From an uncultured Adlercreutzia sp. (GTDB lineage: Bacteria; Actinomycetota; Coriobacteriia; Coriobacteriales; Eggerthellaceae), in assembly GCF_958431955.1 (NCBI RefSeq), contig NZ_CAUASN010000010.1, positions 10,240 through 74,239 on the forward strand: a DNA stretch of 64,000 nt. Direction: 5' to 3'. Made by a program: the position numbers and the translations under genes. The notes under the pieces are model-generated. The model did no database searches. It had not been told where the DNA came from and saw only the letters and a list, made by a program, of their open reading frames with translations. This document shows positions 25,001 through 32,341 of the stretch, one piece after another (the stretch's first letter is position 1; every line of letters begins with the position of its first letter).

Positions 25001-25933
25001 CTAGCGGCGGTTTTCCGCGATCAAAGCGACGAGGGCGTCCAGCTCTGCGGCCTTGCCGAAGCCGTCGGCGATCTCGCGGGCCACCCGCCGGGCGGCCTCG
25101 GGCATATCGGGCCGCACGACGAGCACCGAGCTCAGGGAGAAGGGCGCGTTCGCGAGGGGCCGGAGGCAGATGCCGTTCGTCACGAGACGCCGCGCGTAGC
25201 CAGTCTGGATGATGAAGACCTGGCGGCGGCTGGACACGTGGGCGAGCATGAGGTTGCGGTCGGGGGCGATGGGGTCGACCTCGATGCCGTGGGTGCGGAA
25301 GATGTCCGCGTAGAGCCGCTCCTTGTAGGGGCTCGTCTGGACCACCGTGCGCCCGCGCAGATCGCAGGCGAAGTCCACGGCGTCCTTGCGCGCCAGCTCG
25401 TCGTCGCTGGCGACCAGGACGGACAGCGTGTCGTCGGTCAGCCGGACGAAGGGCACCTCCATCTGGCGCGGAGGCGCCATGGTCACCGCGCATTCCGCCT
25501 TGCCGTCCGCCACGGCGCGCCACAGCTCGTCGTGATCGCCGTCGATGATCGAGAGGCTCAGCGCGGCGTCGTCCTCGAAGCGGGCGAGCAGCTTGCGCTT
25601 CTCGTCGTAGCCCACGAACATGCTGAGCAGCCCCACGCGTACGACGGCCGGATCGGCGCCGTCCAGGGAGCGGATGCGGGCGAGGCACTGCTCCCATGCG
25701 CGGTCCTCCTCCCGCAGGTGTCGCAGGAGCGTTCGCCCGGCCAGCGTGGGTGCGACGCCTCCCTTCCCGCGGGTGAACAAAACGGCGCCCACCGCCTCCT
25801 CCAGCGACCCCATGCTGCGGGAGAGCCCCTGGCGGGACAGGTAGAGGCTCTGGGCGGCCCGGGTGATGTTCCCCGTGGCGCACAGCTCGTAGAAATAGCG
25901 CCGCTGCTCGGCGCTCAGGCGAAACGTGGTCAT
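25001..25933 (-). CDS. LysR-family transcriptional regulator
   Basis: 310 residues. The N-terminal winged helix-turn-helix is LSAEQRRYFYELCATGNITR, then AAQSLYLSRQGLSRSMGSLE (about 5-65), followed by a periplasmic-binding-protein-like effector domain (about 90-300). ATG at 25933 was chosen by AGAGGAAG upstream and by alignment of the HTH; sequence before it is not LysR-like. Divergent from the HemW-like gene at 26261, a possible target. The effector is unknown. Confidence 0.88.
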   Translation of the reverse strand: MTTFRLSAEQRRYFYELCATGNITRAAQSLYLSRQGLSRSMGSLEEAVGAVLFTRGKGGVAPTLAGRTLLRHLREEDRAWEQCLARIRSLDGADPAVVRVGLLSMFVGYDEKRKLLARFEDDAALSLSIIDGDHDELWRAVADGKAECAVTMAPPRQMEVPFVRLTDDTLSVLVASDDELARKDAVDFACDLRGRTVVQTSPYKERLYADIFRTHGIEVDPIAPDRNLMLAHVSSRRQVFIIQTGYARRLVTNGICLRPLANAPFSLSSVLVVRPDMPEAARRVAREIADGFGKAAELDALVALIAENRR

Positions 25934-25990
25934 GGTCTTCCTCTCTTGGGGACGGCCGTGCTGTCGTGGTCGCCTCATGGCGAAGGGGCC

Positions 25991-25996
25991 ACTATA
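25991..25996 (-). promoter_or_regulatory. -10 element (TATAGT) upstream of the LysR gene
   Basis: On the minus strand TATAGT lies 58 bp before the LysR ATG. The 327-bp divergent gap (25934-26260) otherwise shows only the promoter of the HemW-like gene; I see no coding signal or strong repeat. Confidence 0.3.
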
Positions 25997-26215
25997 GGGC
26001 CTGGCCGTGCCGGGCGCAAGGCCCTCTGTTCCCGATATCGATGCCGCCGGTCCATGCCGACGCGGCCCGCAAGCACTCCGACCTGGCCTTCGTTGGAAGT
26101 GCAAACGGGAAGGTTGCGGATGGTCCGGGCCAAGTGTTGCCCTTCAGGACGGCGGGCGGCGGTTTGTGCATTCCCCATACCCTCAGCGGTCGGCTCGGCG
26201 TTTGCCCGGCCGGTA

Positions 26216-26225
26216 GTGCTACAAT
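26216..26225 (+). promoter_or_regulatory. Extended -10 promoter of the HemW-like gene
   Basis: TGCTACAAT: a TGn extension plus TACAAT at 26220-26225, 36 bp before the start codon. No -35 is needed for extended -10 promoters and none is clear. Confidence 0.45.
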
Positions 26226-26260
26226 GCGCCTTACGCTTGTACCTACCAGGAGGTTTCCGC

Positions 26261-27586
26261 ATGCTCTCAGAGCGCCTGCTCACCACCGTCGTCCGCACCA
26301 TGACCGATAAGACGCTGGCTTTGCACCCCGTGCCCACGGGCACCCTGCCCGACCCGGTGCCGGGGCGCGCCTACACGCTGTACGTGCACGTTCCCTTCTG
26401 CGAGCGTCTGTGCCCCTACTGCTCGTTCAACCGCTTCCCGTACCGGGAAGAGCGGGCACGCACTCACTTTAAGGCCTTGCGCGAGGAGATGCGCCTTCTG
26501 AAGGAGAAGGGCTACGACTTCGAGAGCGCCTATATTGGCGGCGGCACACCCACGGTTGACATCGACGAGCTGTGCGAGACCATCGACTATGCCCGTGATC
26601 TGTTCTCCATCAAGGAGATCAACTCCGAGACGAATCCGAACCACCTCATCCCCTCGTACCTGGAGAAGCTCAAGGGCCGCATCCAGCGTCTGTCGGTGGG
26701 CGTGCAGTCCTTCGACAACGAGCTTCTGCGCCAGATGGACCGCTACGAGAAGTACGGCAGCGCCGAGGAGATCTTCGAGCGCATCGGCGAGGCCGCGCCG
26801 TACTTCGAGTCGCTCAACGTGGACATGATCTTCAACTTCCCGTCCCAGACCGAGGACATCCTCATCAACGACTGCGAGAAAATTGCCACCTGCGGCTGCC
26901 ATCAGACCACCTTCTCGCCGCTGTACCAGTCCCACGCCACCACGCGCAAGATGGAAAGCGTGCTCGGGCGCATGGACTACGACAAGGAGCGCCGTTTCTA
27001 CCACATCCTCGACGAGATCTTGAACGAGGGGGAGCGTCCGCTGTTCGAGCGCCGCACCCTGTGGACTTTCAACCGGCTCGACGAGAACCTGCGCCGGCGC
27101 CAGAACCTGGAGGTGGACGAGTACGCCGTGGCCTACGAGGAGTGCGTGGGCGTGGGATCGGGCTCCATTACCCATTTGGGCGACAACCTGTTCGTGAACA
27201 CCTTCAACCTGGAGGAGTACGCGCAGATCGTGGGGGAGGGGCGCCTGCCGCTCATGGGCTGCACCGATCTGCCGCGCCGCGATCTCATGCGCTACAAGTT
27301 CCTGCTGCAGCTGTACAGCCTGCGCTTCGACAAGCGCGAGTTCGAGCGCGATTTCGGCGTATCGGTAGAGCGGGGGCTGCCCGTGGAGATGGCCTTCATG
27401 CGCGCCAACGGGGCGTTTGCCACCGACAACGACGAGGAGCTCACCCTCACCCGCGCCGGCCGCTACCTCGTGGTGGTGCTCTACCGCCAGTACCTGGCGG
27501 GCCTGAACAACCTGCGCGAGCAGGCCCGCAGCGAGCTTAAGGGCCTGGAGCACGACCTTCTGTTCGGCGACGGCACCGAGAAGTAG
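26261..27586 (+). CDS. Radical SAM protein of the coproporphyrinogen III oxidase / HemW family
   Basis: 441 residues. The radical SAM motif is CERLCPYCSF (CxxxCxxCxF) at about residues 47-56; then YIGGGTPTVDIDEL, SETNPNHL, RLSVGVQSFDNELL and DMIFNFPSQTED. True HemN has a fourth Cys (CxC) where this has Phe, so it fits the HemW/HutW side, proteins that bind haem or act as haem chaperones or haem-degrading enzymes rather than making protoporphyrinogen. The C-terminal third (SLRFDKREFERDFGVSVE...) resembles the HemN_C domain. AGGAGG precedes the ATG at 26261. Confidence 0.82.
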   Translation: MLSERLLTTVVRTMTDKTLALHPVPTGTLPDPVPGRAYTLYVHVPFCERLCPYCSFNRFPYREERARTHFKALREEMRLLKEKGYDFESAYIGGGTPTVDIDELCETIDYARDLFSIKEINSETNPNHLIPSYLEKLKGRIQRLSVGVQSFDNELLRQMDRYEKYGSAEEIFERIGEAAPYFESLNVDMIFNFPSQTEDILINDCEKIATCGCHQTTFSPLYQSHATTRKMESVLGRMDYDKERRFYHILDEILNEGERPLFERRTLWTFNRLDENLRRRQNLEVDEYAVAYEECVGVGSGSITHLGDNLFVNTFNLEEYAQIVGEGRLPLMGCTDLPRRDLMRYKFLLQLYSLRFDKREFERDFGVSVERGLPVEMAFMRANGAFATDNDEELTLTRAGRYLVVVLYRQYLAGLNNLREQARSELKGLEHDLLFGDGTEK

Positions 27587-27617
27587 GGCATCGGCCGCGA
27601 GCTGCATTCAAGATGCG

Positions 27618-27651
27618 CGACGAAGGCTCCCCGCGGGAGCCTTCGTCGTTG
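27618..27651. terminator. Bidirectional hairpin between convergent genes
   Basis: A 14-bp perfect stem CGACGAAGGCTCCC / GGGAGCCTTCGTCG with a 3-nt loop, 31 bp past the HemW-like stop and 24 bp past the LuxR stop. T tracts are poor on both sides (TTGGG on the plus strand). Confidence 0.6.
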
Positions 27652-27674
27652 GGAGGGGGTGTGGGGGTCGGGCC

Positions 27675-29090
27675 CTACTGGCCGCCGCACAGCTCGACGA
27701 GCTCCTTGCGGCAGTGGACGTCGCATTTCACGTAGATGTGCTGGATGTGCGCCTTCAGGGTACCCGGGGCGATGAACAGCTCCCGCTCGATCTGCGGGTT
27801 GGTCTGCCCTTGGGCGATGAGCCGGCAGATCTCGTCCTCGCGGGGGCTGAGACGGTAGCGGGCCGTGACGGCGTCGCAGCGCTCGGCGATAGTCTCGGCG
27901 CGGCGGCCCTCCTCGGCCAAGTCGTCGGTCTCCAGCAGGCGGATGCCCCAGCGGCTCGCCAAGTCCTTCTCCGAGAGCAGCATGAGGGTGCTCGCCAGCA
28001 CGAGCATGACCACGGCGGCGGTGATGACGATGGACTGCACGCCTGGGGCCAGTCCGCTCGTATCAAGTAGATCGGCGCAGGAGCCGCCCCAGATGGTGAA
28101 CAGGGAGTTCACCCGCATGATGCCCGTGAGCGCGATGATGGCGATGCCCATGCGCTTGGACAGGTCGTAGAACAGAAGAGATATGAGCAGCGACATGAGG
28201 GTCATGCCCATGGAGATGAGGTAGCCCGCCGCCGTGGTTCCGAGCAGCCCCTCGGCGGGAATGAGCAGAAGCCCGCAGATCATGAGCAGGAGCGGCGAGC
28301 GGAACAGGGCGCTCACGCTGAAGCGATCCGAGAAGAAGTAGACCACGACGAAGAAGGCGCCCATGACCAGCGCCGTCGAGAGCGACGAGTGCACGCCCGC
28401 CCCCTCGGGCAGCTGGTGGGTGCGCAGCCCGTAGGCGAAGGCGTAGATGCACAGCACCGCGAGCGGTTTCACCGGGTAGGAGAACTTCGGATACGCCCGG
28501 GGCGCGAGGTCGCGGGCGGGAAGCTGGCGGAAGGCGAGGACGAGGCAGCCCACGGAGATGAAGGGCAGAAGCACGAGCACTGCGGCGAGGCGCTCGGCAT
28601 CGAGGCCCTGGCACAGGTAGGTGATGGGCACGGCGATGAAGCGGGAGGCCGCGGTGTACAGGGCGATGCGCATGAGGCTCAAGGGCACGATGGCCTCGTT
28701 GTACATGAGGAGCACCGCGCAGAACCCGAAGGCGCCGAGGACTGCCGCCGCAATGCCCAACCCTCCGGCGAGGTCGGGAGCCGCCGGGGCCGAGACGATG
28801 CACAGCGATGCGACGAGCATGGCGGCGCAGGCCGCGGGCTTGGCCCAGGGCTGGCTGTGCAGGGGAGCGAGGCGGCGCGCGAAGATGGTGGCGGCGATGC
28901 CGAGGGCCGCGTACACGTAGTCGAAGACCATATGGGGGTCGAAGGCGAGCGGGACGGGCATGCCTGCGGGCGCGGCGAAGGTGAGGGTCATCCAGGTGCG
29001 GGCGCAGCCGAGGGCGAACAGATAGGGGATCATCTGCTCCAGGTGATCGATGCGGCGCCAAGGGCGCCTTGTGCGCTCGGTGGTATCCAT
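27675..29090 (-). CDS. LuxR-family regulator with polytopic membrane N-terminus
   Basis: 471 residues. About twelve hydrophobic segments cover residues 20-385; the C-terminal LuxR domain reads LSPREDEICRLIAQGQTNPQ, then FIAPGTLKAHIQHIYVKCDVH (about 405-460). It lies downstream of, and in the same orientation as, the flavoprotein at 29257-30879, unlike the two divergent pairs. ATG at 29090 was preferred to 29099 because a TATAAT overlaps the earlier codon and ends 7 bp before 29090, suggesting its own leaderless promoter. Confidence 0.87.
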   Translation of the reverse strand: MDTTERTRRPWRRIDHLEQMIPYLFALGCARTWMTLTFAAPAGMPVPLAFDPHMVFDYVYAALGIAATIFARRLAPLHSQPWAKPAACAAMLVASLCIVSAPAAPDLAGGLGIAAAVLGAFGFCAVLLMYNEAIVPLSLMRIALYTAASRFIAVPITYLCQGLDAERLAAVLVLLPFISVGCLVLAFRQLPARDLAPRAYPKFSYPVKPLAVLCIYAFAYGLRTHQLPEGAGVHSSLSTALVMGAFFVVVYFFSDRFSVSALFRSPLLLMICGLLLIPAEGLLGTTAAGYLISMGMTLMSLLISLLFYDLSKRMGIAIIALTGIMRVNSLFTIWGGSCADLLDTSGLAPGVQSIVITAAVVMLVLASTLMLLSEKDLASRWGIRLLETDDLAEEGRRAETIAERCDAVTARYRLSPREDEICRLIAQGQTNPQIERELFIAPGTLKAHIQHIYVKCDVHCRKELVELCGGQ

Positions 29091-29097
29091 GGGAATC

Positions 29098-29103
29098 ATT
29101 ATA
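29098..29103 (-). promoter_or_regulatory. -10 element (TATAAT) abutting the LuxR start
   Basis: Consensus TATAAT on the minus strand ends 7 bp before the ATG at 29090. CCGACA 15 bp upstream is a weak -35. No Shine-Dalgarno is present, consistent with a leaderless mRNA. Confidence 0.45.
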
Positions 29104-29184
29104 CAGGCTCCAGCGTGCTGTCGGCGCGTGCCCGCTTCGCCCCTCTGCGCCCTTTCGCTCGCGGCCGATGCCGCAGACGCCGGA

Positions 29185-29218
29185 GCGCCCGCCAGCGGGG
29201 AGGGAAGCTGGCGGGCGC
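29185..29218 (-). terminator. Hairpin after the third flavoprotein gene
   Basis: GCGCCCGCCAGC / GCTGGCGGGCGC, a 12-bp stem with a 10-nt purine loop, 39 bp past the flavoprotein stop. No T tract follows, so it may stabilise the mRNA 3' end rather than terminate. Confidence 0.45.
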
Positions 29219-29256
29219 GCAGAGAGGGAGGGTGCGGGAGCGTTTGGGTGGCAGCC

Positions 29257-30879
29257 CTACAGGGCGGCCACGTAGCGGCCGGTCACGTAGCCGGAGGTGA
29301 TGGCGCGGCCGATGGAGAGGCCCTCGACATCCATGGGGTAGTCCACGCCGCCGTAGAACTGGCCCGAGGCGTTGCCCACGGCGAACAGGCCCTCGATGGG
29401 CGCGCCATCGGCGTCCAGGCACTGCTGGTTCTCATCCACCGTCAGGCCGCCGAGCACCGCCGGCACGGAGTTCGCTCCGCGGGGCACGGCGAAGAACGGC
29501 CCCTGCTCGATGGGCACCAGGTAGTCGGCCCGCTTGCCGAACTGGCCGTCAGCGCCGGTGGCGCACAGCGCATTGTAGTCCTCGATGGACTTTACGATAG
29601 CGGCCTCGTCGATGGGGTCGATGTGCCACTCCTCGGCCTCCATGTAGGCGTTGATGTTCGCGGCCAGCTCGGCGAGGGTCTCGCCGCGTACGAACTGGTC
29701 CTCGGGGGGCACTTTCATGTTGCCCACGCCGAACTTCACCTCGTCGGGATGGGCCGCCGCCCACTGCTCGCCGATCTCGACCCAGTTCGCCGGCATGATG
29801 GTGAAGAACTTCGCGGCCATCGGGTTCTCGAAGTCGTACTCCTCCAGATAACCGCGCATGAGGTTGTTCAGGTAGGCGAAGGACAGCACTTCGTTCATGA
29901 AGCGCTCGCCGTGGATGTCCAGGTTCAGGAAGGGCAGCTCCAGGCGGGTGAGCGCGCCGCCGCCGTGGACCATCTTCGAGTGGTTCACCGGCGTCATCTG
30001 GGCACCGGCCCAGATGCCGGCCATCATGCCCATGCCGTCGCGGAAGGGGCTCATAGTCTTGAAGCCGCGCAGGTCGGGGCAGTAATAGTCGCGCATCTCC
30101 TGGTTGCCGGAGCAGTCGCCCGAGGCGAGGATGACGCCCTTGGCCGCCCTGAACAGCACGTTGCCCTCCTCGGTGGAGCAGATGACGCCGGCCACCCGGT
30201 CGCCTTCCTTGTACAGCTGCACGGCAGGCGAGTTGAAGAAGAACTCCACGCCCTCGGCGGCCACGGCGTCGCACACGGCCAGGGCGGCGTCGTTGTGGGC
30301 GCCCTCCAGGTGGTTGTAGGTGTTGGCGTGCAGATAGTAGGTGTAGCCGTTGTGCTCGCGCTCGGAATCGTAGGGCTTCGACTCGGCTCCGCCGGCCGCC
30401 GCCGTGTCGGCCCACCAGGTAACGGCCTCGAAGGAGTTGCGCGCCCAGGCCTCCAAAAGCTTGCGGTTGGAACGGTAGGCGTTCTTCTCCATGAGGAAGG
30501 CCACGCAGGCCTGGATGCCGGCCTCGTCGGTCTTGGTGGTATCCACCGAGGCTCCCATGTTGCCGGTGGTCTGGGCCGTGCCGATGTTCTGCACACAGGC
30601 TACCTTCGCGCCGGCCTCGGCGGCGGTGTGGGCGGCCGAGAGGCCCGACTCGCCGGCCCCGACGACCACGACGTCGAACTCGCGGGTGTCGGCGAACTCG
30701 GTGATGGGCTCGGGTGCCTGCAGGAACTCCGGCAGCGACGAGTCGGCAGCTCCGGTCTCGGAGAGCGCGGCCGAGTCGGACGGGGCCTTCGGGGCGCAGC
30801 CGGCGAGGGCTCCGGCCCCCACGATGCCCGCGGCGGTGAGGCCGGAGAGTTTGAACAGATCGCGACGGGTGACTTCCAT
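29257..30879 (-). CDS. Tat-exported FAD-dependent reductase without FMN domain (fumarate reductase flavoprotein superfamily)
   Basis: 540 residues. The twin-arginine signal is VTRRDLFKLSG and ends at AGC. The FAD fold is VVVVGAGESGLSAAHTAAEAG (about 70-90). The C-terminus has VDYPMDVEGLSIGRAITSGYVTG, matching the paralogue at 21336-23009. There is no FMN_bind domain and no neighbouring cytochrome. The substrate is unknown. ATG at 30879 has AGGAGGG 6 bp upstream; the open frame extends further 5' but without signal sequence. The LuxR gene follows it on the same strand. Confidence 0.85.
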   Translation of the reverse strand: MEVTRRDLFKLSGLTAAGIVGAGALAGCAPKAPSDSAALSETGAADSSLPEFLQAPEPITEFADTREFDVVVVGAGESGLSAAHTAAEAGAKVACVQNIGTAQTTGNMGASVDTTKTDEAGIQACVAFLMEKNAYRSNRKLLEAWARNSFEAVTWWADTAAAGGAESKPYDSEREHNGYTYYLHANTYNHLEGAHNDAALAVCDAVAAEGVEFFFNSPAVQLYKEGDRVAGVICSTEEGNVLFRAAKGVILASGDCSGNQEMRDYYCPDLRGFKTMSPFRDGMGMMAGIWAGAQMTPVNHSKMVHGGGALTRLELPFLNLDIHGERFMNEVLSFAYLNNLMRGYLEEYDFENPMAAKFFTIMPANWVEIGEQWAAAHPDEVKFGVGNMKVPPEDQFVRGETLAELAANINAYMEAEEWHIDPIDEAAIVKSIEDYNALCATGADGQFGKRADYLVPIEQGPFFAVPRGANSVPAVLGGLTVDENQQCLDADGAPIEGLFAVGNASGQFYGGVDYPMDVEGLSIGRAITSGYVTGRYVAAL

Positions 30880-31061
30880 GGTTTCCCTCCTGAAGACATG
30901 CGGCGCTTTCCTGTCGCCGCGTTCCCTGCGCCGGACGGTGCACTGCGATGTGGCGACCCTCTTTTTCGGATGGGATTGCCGCTTCCTGCACTGCCAGCGC
31001 CCTTGACGGCCCGCATCATGCCGCAACGGGTTCGGAGGGCGCATCGGGCCAGAGGGAAAAT

Positions 31062-31095
31062 TTGGGTTAAATGCCTAACCCAAGCCATAACCCAA
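31062..31095. promoter_or_regulatory. TTGGGTTA-N6-TAACCCAA dyad plus extra TAACCCAA site
   Basis: A perfect 8-6-8 palindrome (31062-31083) followed after 4 bp by a third copy of TAACCCAA (31088-31095). The same TAACCCA word occurs twice in tandem upstream of the first flavoprotein gene (6992-7013). It lies 183 bp upstream of the flavoprotein ATG. Likely a regulator binding site; the LuxR product is the obvious candidate (inference). Confidence 0.6.
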
Positions 31096-31151
31096 GGCGA
31101 TGATCAGGCAAGACTCTCTCCCTGCCTTATCTCCTTCCTCGTTTTCGAAAA

Positions 31152-31317
31152 TTGGCCAAAAACACCCTCGAGTGCGCTCGATGATCCGCTTTCTCGCCTC
31201 CCGCGAAGAGAATGGCCTTCTGAAAGTAACGAATAACGTATAATTTATCGATCGATCTTCGGCCAATGCGACGAATCGAAGGTCAAGGGAGCGCACTCGA
31301 GGGTGTTTCTGGCCAAA
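31152..31317. repeat. 166-bp element with near-perfect inverted terminal repeats
   Basis: Arms of about 28 bp with one mismatch: left starts TTGGCCAAAAACACCCTCGA (31152 on) and right ends TTTCTGGCCAA (31317). The internal 110 bp is AT-richer, includes TATAATTTATCGATCGATC and encodes nothing. The arm segment AAACACCCTCGAGTGCG resembles AAACACGCCCCTCGATTGCG in the repeat cluster at 24831-24987, so the two may belong to one family. Confidence 0.6.
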
Positions 31318-31463
31318 TATTCCAAACGACTCCTGCGAACCGCCGAGAACCGACTGGCGGTAGGCTCGGTATCAACCGGCGCTGCGACTTGGCTGATCGC
31401 CTGAGCCTTTAGGGGTCCGGCGCTCGTTACGATGCCGTTGGGACGAATTTGGCAAAATTTCTC

Positions 31464-31492
31464 TTGCAATGTCTTGGAGGTAAGGGTACTAT
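31464..31492 (+). promoter_or_regulatory. Sigma-70-type promoter of tRNA-Pro
   Basis: TTGCAA (31464-31469), a 17-bp spacer and TACTAT (31487-31492); start predicted near 31499, about 30 nt before the tRNA 5' end. Confidence 0.75.
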
Positions 31493-31529
31493 AAGCAAGC
31501 TGTTTGGGCGCGAGCCCGAAAAGCACGAA

Positions 31530-31606
<77 letters not shown>

Positions 31607-31614
31607 GAATTGAG

Positions 31615-31646
31615 AGAGCCGGCTTCAAGCCGGCTCTTTTTTTATT
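31615..31646 (+). terminator. Intrinsic terminator of tRNA-Pro
   Basis: AGAGCCGGC / GCCGGCTCT (9-bp stem, TTCAA loop) followed by an uninterrupted run of seven T. Confidence 0.9.
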
Positions 31647-31721
31647 GACTTATAGGATTCTCCGATACGTGCGCCGCAAGCGGAAATGCTAGGCTTCTCC
31701 TATCGAGTGAAGGGAGTTCCC

Positions 31722-32180
31722 ATGCAGACGTTTCTTGCCGTCGATCCCTGCGATTATGAGATTCGCAGCCTCTACCGCTTCGCCACGCTGAAGCCGGAGA
31801 CGGGGCTGCTGGAAGCCTTGAAGCCGGTGTGGCCGGCCAATCCGCGCCTGCTCATGATAGCTGCCGACTCCGATGACGCAACGACGACCGAGAACCTCGC
31901 CCTCGATCTGGCGTCGGCCCTCTCCAAAGCGGGTCTGGAGGTGGGGGAGGTTCGCGTGCTCGAGGCCGACACCGCCGAGCATGCGGCGCAGCTCATGCCC
32001 GGCGCCCAGGTGGTGGTGCTCGCCGATGGCGATGCCGAGAAACGCTCTGCCTTCTTTGCGGCCGTCGACGCCGCCCGTCTGCTCGGTGAGCTCGCTGACG
32101 ACACTGTGGTCATCGCCCTGGACGAGGCCGCCCTCGCGGCGGCGGGGCTTCGCGTCGATGAGGGGCGCCGGTTCGGCTGA
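31722..32180 (+). CDS. Hypothetical protein resembling the N-terminal half of peptidase E (S51)
   Basis: 152 residues, mostly alpha/beta. The stretch PRLLMIAADSDDATTTENLA, then ALSKAGLEVGEVRVLEA, and the segment around GAQVVVLADG resemble the first part of the S51 dipeptidase E fold, where an amino-terminal Rossmann-like half precedes the nucleophile. The region that would carry the catalytic G-x-S-A-G is absent; the protein ends in EGRRFG. It may be a degraded or repurposed member, or unrelated. ATG at 31722 is set by AAGGGAG 6 bp upstream. It stands alone after the tRNA. Confidence 0.55.
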   Translation: MQTFLAVDPCDYEIRSLYRFATLKPETGLLEALKPVWPANPRLLMIAADSDDATTTENLALDLASALSKAGLEVGEVRVLEADTAEHAAQLMPGAQVVVLADGDAEKRSAFFAAVDAARLLGELADDTVVIALDEAALAAAGLRVDEGRRFG

Positions 32181-32341
32181 CGGCTCGCAGGTGCCCGATC
32201 GCCGGCGAGCGTGACGCTCGTGACGATTCCGTGCCGCTTTGACGCTGAATCCGTAACCGAGCGGTCGATGCGTCATCATGATCGCTTCGCCTCGGCGACA
32301 ATGGGCGTCAAATGTGGACGGAAACGGTCAGGGAGGGTGCC

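Larger units (their letters stand above)
30880..31529. other. 650-bp gene-free region between flavoprotein 3 and tRNA-Pro
   Basis: Contains, in order, the untranslated upstream region of the flavoprotein (30880-31061), an operator-like dyad with tandem half-sites (31062-31095), a 166-bp inverted-repeat element (31152-31317), about 145 bp with nothing recognised (31318-31463), and the tRNA promoter (31464-31492). Confidence 0.7.

Noticed and set aside
26261..27586. Radical SAM gene as true HemN (oxygen-independent coproporphyrinogen oxidase)
   Set aside because: The fourth cysteine of HemN's CxxxCxxCxC is replaced by Phe, which argues for the HemW/HutW side of the family.
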